DNA from: Chitinophaga pinensis
GTDB taxonomy: Bacteria; Bacteroidota; Bacteroidia; Chitinophagales; CAMDFR01
DNA length: 64,000 nucleotides
Assembly (NCBI GenBank): GCA_945897725.1
Contig: CAMDFR010000011.1
Span: forward strand, 25,651-89,650
Reading direction: 5' to 3'
Part shown: in pieces, positions 8,256-15,566 of the stretch
Numbering within the stretch: the stretch's first letter is position 1
How the letters are laid out: every line of letters starts with the position of its first letter
Made by a program: the position numbers and the translations under genes
Notes under the pieces: generated by a model
The model's input: the letters and a program-made list of their open reading frames with translations, nothing else
What the model was told of the DNA's origin: nothing
Database searches by the model: none

Positions 8256-9826
8256 GATAGCGAAGGCTTTCTGGAGAAAACTAGTTCGCCATCCACATAG
8301 GTAGCATCTATGCTTGTGTGAAGTATATCTTCTTCTTTACAAGTAAGTAAATCGGTAGCACTGATGACAAAATCAGCATGTTTATGTACTTCTAAACTGC
8401 CTATTTCTTTTTCTTGAAACTGCGCATAAGCAGCCCAAATCGTCATGCTTTTGAGTGCCTCTATTCTAGTAATTTTCTGAGATGGATCGAAGCCAAAGGC
8501 TGGTTGTCCGTTATCATCTTTCCTAGTGATGCCAGCATAAAATCCACGCAATGGATTTGGTTTTTCTATTGGGAAATCACTTCCGTTGACAATCATGCCA
8601 CATTCTTCTAATAAGTCTTTGATTCGGTAGGCCGTTTTCATACGATTGTCGCCAAGTCTATCTTTGGCCCATGTATAATCGCTGGTGCCATGCGTAGATT
8701 GAACGGATGGAATGATTTGATTGTTGGAAAATTCTTGGAGTAAATAGTTTGGCAGAATTTGTACATGTTCGATTCGCCATCTTCTTTCATTTTTCCCTTT
8801 TAAATATTTTTTATAGAGTTGTATGATTCTTTCGTTTGCAGCATCACCAATGCAATGGGTAATCATTTGCAGATTATGATCGATACAAAATTGAGCTTCT
8901 TCATTCCAATATTCATCAGATTCTAAAAGCAATCCTTTGTTGAGTGGATCATCGGTATAGGGTTCTAACAAAGCCGCACCACGTGAGCCAAGTGCCCCAT
9001 CTGCAAAGTGTTTGGTGGCATTGATCATAAACTTGCCCTTTTTATATCCTTTGTTTTGGGATAGAAAATCTTTGTTTTCTTTTGATGGAACAAACATTCC
9101 AAACAATTTAATTTTTAAACTATCCTCCTCATACATCGACTGAAAGAGTTTAAAATCGGGATGTTCCATAAAGGCGTCGCCAACGGATGTTAAACCAAAT
9201 GCTATACAAATCTCTTGCGCTTTTAAAATGATTTGTTTTTTTACGGTATCATTTTCTTGCACAAAAGGAAGCATATAAAACATCGCTTTGTCATACACAA
9301 TACCAGTGGCTTTGCCATCTTTCATCTCTATGAAACCTTCGTCGATAAAGCTTTGTTGGAGCACCTTGCTTCTGTCGATAGCAGTTTGATTAATCAAAGC
9401 GACATGACTGTCGATTCTCACAAGAAATACAGGTGTATTTGGAAACAAGATATCCAAAACCTCTTTAGTGGGCAATTGTTTGTCTGCCCAGTTATTATTG
9501 TTCCAACCTCGACCCACTAACCATTCGCGTGTATTTGTTTCTTGAAAGCTTTTTACTTTTTCTATCACCTCATCAAACGAATTGGTCGTGTGCAAGGCAG
9601 CGGTGAAATATGTTCTACCTAAGTCAATGAAATGACAATGCGGATCGATGAAGCCCGGATAGATACATTTACCTAGGCAATTGATGATTTCAATCTCATC
9701 TGTGCTTTGAAATTCGTGTTGTTTGCCAATAAAAATAATTTTATTAGCTTCAATCACCATGCAATCTGCCACTGAACAGTTGGCATCTACGGTATAAATT
9801 TTTGCATTTATAAATTGCTTCATCAT
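8252..9826 (-). CDS. Amidohydrolase family protein (YtcJ-like)
   Basis: A 524-residue metal-dependent hydrolase of the amidohydrolase_3 (YtcJ/formamidase-like) group. Visible metal and active-site motifs are GFIDPHCHF with H63 and H65, the HCIGDAANERI histidine, IEHVQIL, and NGSDFPIEKPNP with the late catalytic Asp. The small beta-sandwich domain is split between both ends (N-terminal NAKIYTVD, C-terminal HADFVISATD). No signal peptide, so cytoplasmic; the substrate is unknown. It starts 26 bases after the dacB stop codon on the same strand, so the two are probably co-transcribed. Two adjacent ATGs can serve as start. Confidence 0.88.
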   Translation of the reverse strand: MMKQFINAKIYTVDANCSVADCMVIEANKIIFIGKQHEFQSTDEIEIINCLGKCIYPGFIDPHCHFIDLGRTYFTAALHTTNSFDEVIEKVKSFQETNTREWLVGRGWNNNNWADKQLPTKEVLDILFPNTPVFLVRIDSHVALINQTAIDRSKVLQQSFIDEGFIEMKDGKATGIVYDKAMFYMLPFVQENDTVKKQIILKAQEICIAFGLTSVGDAFMEHPDFKLFQSMYEEDSLKIKLFGMFVPSKENKDFLSQNKGYKKGKFMINATKHFADGALGSRGAALLEPYTDDPLNKGLLLESDEYWNEEAQFCIDHNLQMITHCIGDAANERIIQLYKKYLKGKNERRWRIEHVQILPNYLLQEFSNNQIIPSVQSTHGTSDYTWAKDRLGDNRMKTAYRIKDLLEECGMIVNGSDFPIEKPNPLRGFYAGITRKDDNGQPAFGFDPSQKITRIEALKSMTIWAAYAQFQEKEIGSLEVHKHADFVISATDLLTCKEEDILHTSIDATYVDGELVFSRKPSLS

Positions 9827-9852
9827 TGCAGAATGGATGTTTTTGATTGTTG

Positions 9853-11322
9853 TTAAATGCCAGCCATGGCAGCCATTAGTTTAGAGATTTTTTGACGCAG
9901 CACAAGATTCTTAGAATTGTAATTATTGAACATAATGGAGAAGCTCAAGGTCTTGCCACTACTTGTGTTGACGTAACCAGTGTATGAAATGCCTCTTTCT
10001 ACAGTACCACTTTTTGCAAAGATATTTCCCTCCGCCAGCGTGCCTATGCCCATCCCTTTTAATGTTCCTGATTTACCTGCGACTGCCAAAGAATTTTTGA
10101 ATGTTTTGAAATAATTTTCTTTAGAAATCTGTAGTAAGATTTGTGTGAAGTGATATGGACTCACTGCATTATGTCTACTCAGTCCGCTGCCATCTTTCAT
10201 ATAAAAGCCACTTAAGTCAATCCCTTTGCTCTGCCAGTATTTTTGAATAATTCGGATGCCATTTTCAGTGTTTGCTACTTGACCTTTTTCTTTCGCAATT
10301 GTTTTTAACAATGCCTCAGCATAGAGATTGATGCTTTTTTGATTGGTGACGCTGATGATATCCTTTAGGGGAGGAGAATAGTAATTGAAAATAGAAACAC
10401 CTGTTGAGCCATAAGCAATGCCCTCATTGGCTAAAATCCTTGATGTGCTTAGGCTTTGTTTCACTTGTATATTCTTGGCTGCTAATGAATCTTGAAGCAG
10501 TTGTGCCAAAAAGAGCGCAGGATCAGGTATAGAGCCACTGATGGAAAATTCTTTATCACTCAAGGGTACTAGTCCCGCTAATGTTCTTTCATTCGTGTAG
10601 GGTGCGCCATAGATATAGGCATCATCCATATTGCCGACTGTATCATTGGCAATCAGAAGATTGGTGAACATGAGCGAGGATATGTTTGGTTCTAGCCTCG
10701 AAAGGATAGGTTTCGTATTGTTGATGATACATGGTTTAAAGAAAATATCATAACTATTTTCGTTGAAATTGATGCCAGCCGCACCTGCACCAAAATAATT
10801 GCCTATATCACTCCAGTTCCAAGTGCTTGGTATATTTGAACCAGTAAAACAACTTTCGTCTGCAATCAGTCTGCCTTCGATGCTACGAATACCTGATTTT
10901 TGTATGGAGTCGACCATCATTTGAATCATGGAACGATAGTTGGGCACTCCAAGCATTCTATCTGAACCTAAGCTCGGATCACCGCTTCCTCTGATGATTA
11001 TATCGCCATGAAGCACGCCCTTTTCAAGTGTTCCTGTATAGGTGATAGAGGTTTGATAACGATAGTTTTCTCCCAACAAAGCCAACGCTGTAGAAGTTGT
11101 AATGATTTTCATAGAAGAGGCAGGCAACAGGGAGAGAAATTTATCTTTTTCTGCGAGCACTTTACCATTCTGATTATCGAGCAAACAAAAGCTCCAGCTA
11201 GCGTTCAGCAGACTGCTGTCTTTCTTAAAGGTCTCTATTAGACTATTGACTTTCTCTATCTGCGCAAAGAGCGCATGTGTAGAAATGACAACTACAAAAA
11301 GTAGAAATATTATTTTTTTCAT
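9853..11322 (-). CDS. dacB: D-alanyl-D-alanine carboxypeptidase/endopeptidase (PBP4, peptidase S13)
   Basis: A 489-residue periplasmic penicillin-binding protein 4 homologue that trims or cleaves cross-linked peptidoglycan peptides. It has a signal peptide (MKKIIFLLFVVVISTHALFAQ), the SxxK nucleophile box S69-S-M-K72, an SxN box within KSINLYAEALL, and a KTG-type box KSGT at about 437 followed by the GISYTGYV strand. The preceding AGKSGTLKG is the family's usual G-x-x-GTL turn and not the KTG box. Length and motif order match S13 enzymes. A TACTTTTA -7-like element lies 5 bases upstream. Confidence 0.93.
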   Translation of the reverse strand: MKKIIFLLFVVVISTHALFAQIEKVNSLIETFKKDSSLLNASWSFCLLDNQNGKVLAEKDKFLSLLPASSMKIITTSTALALLGENYRYQTSITYTGTLEKGVLHGDIIIRGSGDPSLGSDRMLGVPNYRSMIQMMVDSIQKSGIRSIEGRLIADESCFTGSNIPSTWNWSDIGNYFGAGAAGINFNENSYDIFFKPCIINNTKPILSRLEPNISSLMFTNLLIANDTVGNMDDAYIYGAPYTNERTLAGLVPLSDKEFSISGSIPDPALFLAQLLQDSLAAKNIQVKQSLSTSRILANEGIAYGSTGVSIFNYYSPPLKDIISVTNQKSINLYAEALLKTIAKEKGQVANTENGIRIIQKYWQSKGIDLSGFYMKDGSGLSRHNAVSPYHFTQILLQISKENYFKTFKNSLAVAGKSGTLKGMGIGTLAEGNIFAKSGTVERGISYTGYVNTSSGKTLSFSIMFNNYNSKNLVLRQKISKLMAAMAGI

Positions 11323-11326
11323 CCCT

Positions 11327-11334
11327 TAAAAGTA
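11327..11334 (-). promoter_or_regulatory. Probable -7 element for dacB
   Basis: On the minus strand it reads TACTTTTA, seven of eight matches to TAnnTTTG, 5 bases before the dacB ATG, implying an extremely short leader or a start slightly inside the gene. Confidence 0.35.
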
Positions 11335-11404
11335 AGGATAAAAAATATTTTTTGAAGCCTATAGTACTTAGGAAACATAGAAAATTCGATGGCTAGCCGC
11401 TGTT

Positions 11405-12121
11405 CTATTGTAGCACAATACGATAGCTCACGTCTTCTATTTCTTCTGGATGTTGAATCAGTTGAATCAATTTTTTTGCTACATCTATTGGTTGATAGAG
11501 CACATTTTCATTTTTCATATGCAGGAATTTAGCGACATTACTGAAGTCGTCGTGATTGGTTTCACGAATGTTTTCCTGCATTTTAGTGTCCACAACACCT
11601 GGTGCGATATTATAGACTTTATATCCAGTATTTACTTTTTCTTGCTCCTTCAAAATTACATTTGAAATCATTTCCAGACCTGCTTTGGAGGCACAATAGG
11701 CACCCCAACCATCATAAGGTGTTTTAGAGGCACCTGAACCAATATTAATGATGGTTTTATCAATTTCTAAAAGTTTGTACTTTCTCATGAATTTATTGAT
11801 CAGTACCAATGGAGCTACAAAATTAGTGACCATGGTATTTGCTAAGTTTTCATCATTCAGGTTTCCGAAATATTTAATCTCACCGAGTGTGCCTGCATTG
11901 TTGACTAGGCAAATACTTTCAGCATTCGGCACATTGGGGAAATCGAAATTGATGATACTTTCTGTATTGGATAAATCTAGATGCTTATGCGAATAATTGG
12001 ATTCCTCAATGTTTTGATTTCTTGCAAATCCCAGTACATAGTTGTTCTTGTTTAAAAGTAATTCTTTGGCTAGTGCTTCACCAATCCCTCTGCTGGTGCC
12101 CGTAATAAAGTAATAATTCAA
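11405..12121 (-). CDS. Short-chain dehydrogenase/reductase
   Basis: A 238-residue Rossmann-fold SDR. It has TGTSRGIG (7-14) for NADP binding, LVNNAGT, and the YCASK catalytic Tyr/Lys pair preceded by a Ser in NIGSGAS. The overall sequence resembles the sepiapterin-reductase/benzil-reductase (YueD-like) branch, which would suggest NADPH-dependent carbonyl reduction, but the substrate is not predictable. It stands alone between dacB and aroC with 80-bp spacers on each side. Confidence 0.88.
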   Translation of the reverse strand: MNYYFITGTSRGIGEALAKELLLNKNNYVLGFARNQNIEESNYSHKHLDLSNTESIINFDFPNVPNAESICLVNNAGTLGEIKYFGNLNDENLANTMVTNFVAPLVLINKFMRKYKLLEIDKTIINIGSGASKTPYDGWGAYCASKAGLEMISNVILKEQEKVNTGYKVYNIAPGVVDTKMQENIRETNHDDFSNVAKFLHMKNENVLYQPIDVAKKLIQLIQHPEEIEDVSYRIVLQ

Positions 12122-12202
12122 TGTTTAATAGTTTAATTTCTAAATCCCCCCGATGATGCAATAATACAAAAACGAATTTAATTCTTTGATTGTTGCATTT
12201 GT

Positions 12203-13282
12203 TTATAATCTTGTTGTTTTATTTCTTAATAAATGATCTGCAATCGTCAGCGCAATCATTGCTTCTACAATGGGTACAGCTCTTGGAATAACACAAGGAT
12301 CGTGTCTACCTTTGACTGCCACCTCCACCTGATTGCCTTTTTTGTCCACACTTTGTTGCAGGTGTGCAATGGTAGCCGTGGGTTTGAAAGCCACATTACA
12401 ATAAAAATCCATGCCATTGCTGATGCCCCCTTGAATGCCCCCTGAATAATTGGTAGTCGTCACCACTTTACCATTTTGATTGGTAAAAGTATCATTGTGC
12501 TCGCTGCCTTTCATCTTCGTCCCTGCAAAGCCACTTCCATATTCAAAACCCTTTACAGCATTGATACTGAGCACTGCTTTGCCGATATCAGCATGTAGCT
12601 TATCAAAAACAGGTTCGCCCAATCCGGCAGGCATTCCGCTCACAATGCATTTGATGATACCACCTAGAGAATCGCCTTCTTTTTTGGCCTTTTCTATCGA
12701 TTTAATCATCGCATCACTCACTGTCTTGTCTGGACAACGAACCAAACTTTTTTCTGTGTCGGCAAGATTTAATAATGAATATTCAGTGCTGCATTTAATT
12801 TTACCAATCTCCGAAACATAAGCTGTGACATTGATGTGGTAATGCTTTAACAATAATTTTGCAATGGCTCCTGCCACTACTCTGGCTGCCGTTTCTCTGG
12901 CACTGGAGCGACCACCCCCTCTATAATCTCTGATGCCATATTTTGCATCGAAGGTATAATCGGCATGTGAGGGTCTATAAATTTCTTTGATCTGCTCGTA
13001 ATCACTGCTCTTCGCATCTTCATTGGGAATCAATATAGCGATGGGAGCGCCTGTGCTTTTTTGTTCAAACACGCCTGAAATGATACGAAATTGTTCATTC
13101 TCTTTTCTACTGGTCGTGATGCTAGATTGCCCTGGTTTCCTTCTGTCTAGCTCCTGTTGTAGGAAGGCAAGATCGATGTGCAAGCCAGCGGGACAGCCAT
13201 CTAACACTACGCCTATGGCTTCTCCATGAGATTCACCAAATGTAGTGATGCGAAATATTTCTCCTATACTATTACCAGCCAT
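12203..13282 (-). CDS. aroC: Chorismate synthase
   Basis: A 359-residue chorismate synthase, the last shikimate-pathway enzyme (EPSP to chorismate, reduced FMN required). Diagnostic segments are the N-terminal [19 protein letters not shown], the [12 protein letters not shown] loop, the [20 protein letters not shown] signature and the C-terminal [17 protein letters not shown]. Length is normal. A TAACTTCG (minus strand, 13290-13297), one mismatch from TAnnTTTG, lies 7 bases before the ATG. Chorismate feeds tyrosine, the substrate of the ammonia-lyase at 39065; the link is metabolic, not positional. Confidence 0.97.
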   Translation of the reverse strand: MAGNSIGEIFRITTFGESHGEAIGVVLDGCPAGLHIDLAFLQQELDRRKPGQSSITTSRKENEQFRIISGVFEQKSTGAPIAILIPNEDAKSSDYEQIKEIYRPSHADYTFDAKYGIRDYRGGGRSSARETAARVVAGAIAKLLLKHYHINVTAYVSEIGKIKCSTEYSLLNLADTEKSLVRCPDKTVSDAMIKSIEKAKKEGDSLGGIIKCIVSGMPAGLGEPVFDKLHADIGKAVLSINAVKGFEYGSGFAGTKMKGSEHNDTFTNQNGKVVTTTNYSGGIQGGISNGMDFYCNVAFKPTATIAHLQQSVDKKGNQVEVAVKGRHDPCVIPRAVPIVEAMIALTIADHLLRNKTTRL

Positions 13283-13401
13283 GATGGTGCGAAGTTAACA
13301 AGTATCTGTAAAATGAACGAATTAATGAATGCTAAATTATGCCTGCATCTATATAATCGTTCAAGATGAAGTGTTTACAAAGCTTGTCTTTAACCTTGTC
13401 C

Positions 13402-13432
13402 TTTGTCTTTCTACTAAATCCATGTACTTTTG
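13402..13432 (+). promoter_or_regulatory. Complete Bacteroidota promoter for hutI
   Basis: TTTG at 13402-13405, a 19-base spacer and TACTTTTG at 13425-13432 give a textbook TTTG-N19-TAnnTTTG arrangement. It ends 43 bases before the TTG start of hutI, in the 193-bp spacer divergent to aroC. Confidence 0.7.
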
Positions 13433-13475
13433 ACATCGATATTCATTTATTATTCATCCATTTTAATCCCAGTCT

Positions 13476-14708
13476 TTGCGCACATTATTTAGCAATATCA
13501 AAGAATTGAAGCAAGTATATGATAGCACACCTTCTCTAAGAAGAGGAGCTGAAATGGCTGTGATACCTAGCATTCAGGAGGCTTATTTACTTATAGAGAA
13601 TGATATAATTATCGAGTATGGCTCTATGGACCATTGTCCAAAGCATGTAGATAAAGTGATAGATGCCACAGGTAAGTACATTTTCCCCACCTGGTGCGAT
13701 TCGCATACCCATATTGTGTTTGCGGCCAGTAGAGAGGAGGAATTTATCATGAAGATAGAAGGCAAAACTTATGAGGACATTGCTGCCAAAGGTGGAGGGA
13801 TTTTGAACTCTGCAAAAAAAATGCAAAGTATTGTTGAAGATGACTTGTATAGCTCTACGGCAAATCGTTTGCAGCAATTGATACAATTAGGAACTGGTGC
13901 GATTGAAATAAAAAGTGGTTATGGTTTGAGTGTAGAGAGTGAACTCAAAATGTTGCGTGTGATACAGCGATTGAAACAAGCTTTCAATATTCCGATTAAG
14001 GCTACATTCCTTGGGGCGCATGCTTTTCCTAGCGAGTATAAAAGCAATCATGAAGGCTATATCAATTTGATTATTGAAGAGATGTTGCCTGCCATTGCCA
14101 AAGAAAATTTAGCAGATTATATAGATGCTTTTTGTGAAACAGGATTTTTTTCTGCGGAAGAAACGGATCAAATTTTAACTGCTGGTGCTAGATATGGTTT
14201 GAAAGCCAAGATACATGCCAATCAACTCAATATATCAGGTGGCGTACAAGTCGGAGTGAAGCACAACGCCATTTCTGTCGATCATCTGGAAGCAGTGGAC
14301 GAGGCGGTGATGCAATGTTTGAGCGATTCTACCACTATTGCTACCCTCTTGCCTTCTTGTTCCTTTTTCTTAGGCATTCCCTTTGCGCCAGCGCGCGACA
14401 TGATTAATAATAATATTGCTATTTCGTTGGCCAGCGATTATAATCCCGGGAGCACGCCGAGTGGCAATATTCCTTTCCTTTTTTCATTGGCATGCATCAA
14501 GATGAAATTGAAGCCCAATGAGGTTTTGAATGCCTTGACCATCAATGCGGCTTATGCCATGGAAGTGCAAGATTTGGTGGGAACCATCACAGTTGGCAAG
14601 AAGGCTAATTTTATTTTGACGAAAGCCATGCCTAGCTTCGATTATATGCCTTATTCGTTCGGCGAAAACTGTATCGAAAGTGTCTATATCAATGGCGAAT
14701 TAGTGTAA
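13476..14708 (+). CDS. hutI: Imidazolonepropionase
   Basis: A 410-residue cytoplasmic enzyme of histidine degradation (4-imidazolone-5-propanoate to N-formimino-glutamate). Family hallmarks are DSHTHIVFAA (metal-binding HxH), GGGI, the IKSGYGL segment, LGAHAFPSEY, IHANQLNISGG and ASDYNPGSTPSGN. The start is a TTG: a stop codon lies 12 bases upstream in frame, and the first ATG (codon 28) would remove the conserved N-terminal strand of the beta-sandwich. No hutH, hutU or hutG lies beside it, so the rest of the pathway, if present, is elsewhere. A palindromic element follows the stop codon. Confidence 0.93.
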   Translation: MRTLFSNIKELKQVYDSTPSLRRGAEMAVIPSIQEAYLLIENDIIIEYGSMDHCPKHVDKVIDATGKYIFPTWCDSHTHIVFAASREEEFIMKIEGKTYEDIAAKGGGILNSAKKMQSIVEDDLYSSTANRLQQLIQLGTGAIEIKSGYGLSVESELKMLRVIQRLKQAFNIPIKATFLGAHAFPSEYKSNHEGYINLIIEEMLPAIAKENLADYIDAFCETGFFSAEETDQILTAGARYGLKAKIHANQLNISGGVQVGVKHNAISVDHLEAVDEAVMQCLSDSTTIATLLPSCSFFLGIPFAPARDMINNNIAISLASDYNPGSTPSGNIPFLFSLACIKMKLKPNEVLNALTINAAYAMEVQDLVGTITVGKKANFILTKAMPSFDYMPYSFGENCIESVYINGELV

Positions 14709-14733
14709 CAGCATTTTCTTTTTATTTGTTTGG

Positions 14734-14857
14734 AGCTATTTCCTGCTCTACGTTTCTAGCTTTTTTCTTATCGTTTAAAGGGTTGATATTTTTACTTTTT
14801 AAATTCTTCTTTTATAGCAACAAATAAGAAAAAAGGCTAGCACTGCGATCAGGGCTA
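14734..14857 (+). repeat. Palindromic 3' element, copy 1 (after hutI)
   Basis: Begins AGCTATTTCCTGCT and ends ATCAGGGCTA. The centre has a pyrimidine arm (CTAGCTTTTTTCTTA) and a complementary purine arm (TAAGAAAAAAGGCTAG) that pair with one bulge. It starts 25 bases after the hutI stop codon. The same start, arms and end recur after the response regulator gene (51915-52013). A role as transcription terminator or mRNA-end element is inferred from position. Confidence 0.55.
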
Positions 14858-14888
14858 GGGATTTCGGTAGGTGTAGAAATGCTGCTAT

Positions 14889-14917
14889 CGCAAGTTTAGC
14901 GAAGCGTAACATGTGAG
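14889..14917 (-). repeat. Degenerate inverted partial copy of the 80-bp repeat
   Basis: On the minus strand these 29 bases match the first 29-base hairpin segment of the 80-bp unit (from CTCACAAGTTACACTGCG on) at 25 of 29 positions. It lies about 165 bp before the tandem array in opposite orientation. Confidence 0.5.
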
Positions 14918-15023
14918 TGAAAATATGAGAAGTTTTTAACTATAGTTGGACATGTAGAACATAGGTATTGTTTGTTTTTTTATAAAGTTTTATGAGGATA
15001 TAAGCTTGGGAAATTTTTTAGCA

Positions 15024-15052
15024 CGAGCTAGAAGCTCGCGCTAGCAATTTGT
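15024..15052 (+). repeat. 29-bp flanking repeat, left copy
   Basis: Begins CGAGCTAGAAGCTCG, itself a small hairpin (CGAGCT/AGCTCG), followed by CGCTAGCAATTTGT. An identical 29-base copy lies at 15330-15358, so the two bracket the tandem array. Confidence 0.75.
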
Positions 15053-15080
15053 AGTATACAAAGTTTTAAACTTTGTTTAT

Positions 15081-15320
15081 AAATTCTCACAAGTTACACT
15101 GCGTTAAACTTGCGAGATCCAATATGGGTATTGGTTTGTGAGGACACAAACCAAGGGAGGGAATACTTACAAGTTACACTGCGTTAAACTTGCGAGAGCC
15201 AATATGGGTATTGGTTTGTGAGGACACAAAACAAGGGAGGGAATTCTCACAATTTACACTGCGTTAAACTTGCGAGAGCCAATATGGGTATTGGTTTGTG
15301 AAGACACAAACCAAGGGAGG
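15081..15320 (+). repeat. Three contiguous 80-bp tandem repeats
   Basis: Units are 15081-15160, 15161-15240 and 15241-15320, exactly 80 bp apart and differing at only a few positions. Each unit carries three inverted repeats: CAAGTT...AACTTG, CCAATA-TGGG-TATTGG and GGTTTGTG-AGGA-CACAAACC. In unit 2 the last stem has one C-to-A change, and in unit 3 the loop is AAGA. There are no unique spacers between units, so this is not a CRISPR array. Confidence 0.85.
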
Positions 15321-15329
15321 TGGTAACAC

Positions 15330-15358
15330 CGAGCTAGAAGCTCGCGCTAGCAATTTGT
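15330..15358 (+). repeat. 29-bp flanking repeat, right copy
   Basis: Identical over 29 bases to 15024-15052 and in the same orientation; it starts 10 bases after the last tandem unit. Confidence 0.75.
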
Positions 15359-15399
15359 CTAGAATTAAAAGTTAGAAAGTGGAACGAAACGCCCGCAGC

Positions 15400-15476
15400 A
15401 AGGGCTGGCAGCAGTACCATGTACTGCCGAAGACCCGATGCCATTACGGCTGTTTGGGCAATGGCAGCTGCCCAAA
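15400..15476 (+). ncRNA. Structured intergenic element, copy 2 (upstream of pbpC)
   Basis: Starts AAGGGCTGGCAGCAGTACC, nearly the same as the element at 5215. GCAGTAC (15411-15417) pairs with GTACTGC (15421-15427). TTTGGGCA (15453-15460) pairs with TGCCCAAA (15469-15476). Five bases of that loop (ATGGC, 15461-15465) are complementary to GCCAT at 15440-15444, which would make a pseudoknot. It ends 90 bases before the pbpC start. No known RNA family recognised. Confidence 0.35.
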
Positions 15477-15566
15477 TAATGAAGATCATGTGAAGTTTAA
15501 TATTGCTTTTTTATACAAGAAAGCTATCTATTTACGTTATTTGCGTCATGTTTCAAAACCTCAGAA

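Larger units (their letters stand above)
14709..15566. other. 858-bp repeat-rich intergenic spacer
   Basis: No gene is credible here. In order it holds a long palindromic element (14734-14857), a degenerate inverted copy of part of the 80-bp repeat (14889-14917), a 29-bp sequence (15024-15052), three 80-bp tandem repeats (15081-15320), a second identical copy of the 29-bp sequence (15330-15358) and a hairpin element (15400-15476). No transposase or integrase remnant is visible. Confidence 0.75.

Noticed and set aside
12480..12821. 113-codon frame antisense to aroC
   Set aside because: aroC is complete and highly conserved on the other strand; the frame has no features.
15081..15320. CRISPR array
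   Set aside because: The units are contiguous and nearly identical over all 80 bp, without spacers, and no cas gene is present.
14709..15566. Insertion-sequence or integron remnant
   Set aside because: No transposase or integrase fragment in any frame and no terminal inverted repeats; the bracketing 29-mers are direct copies.
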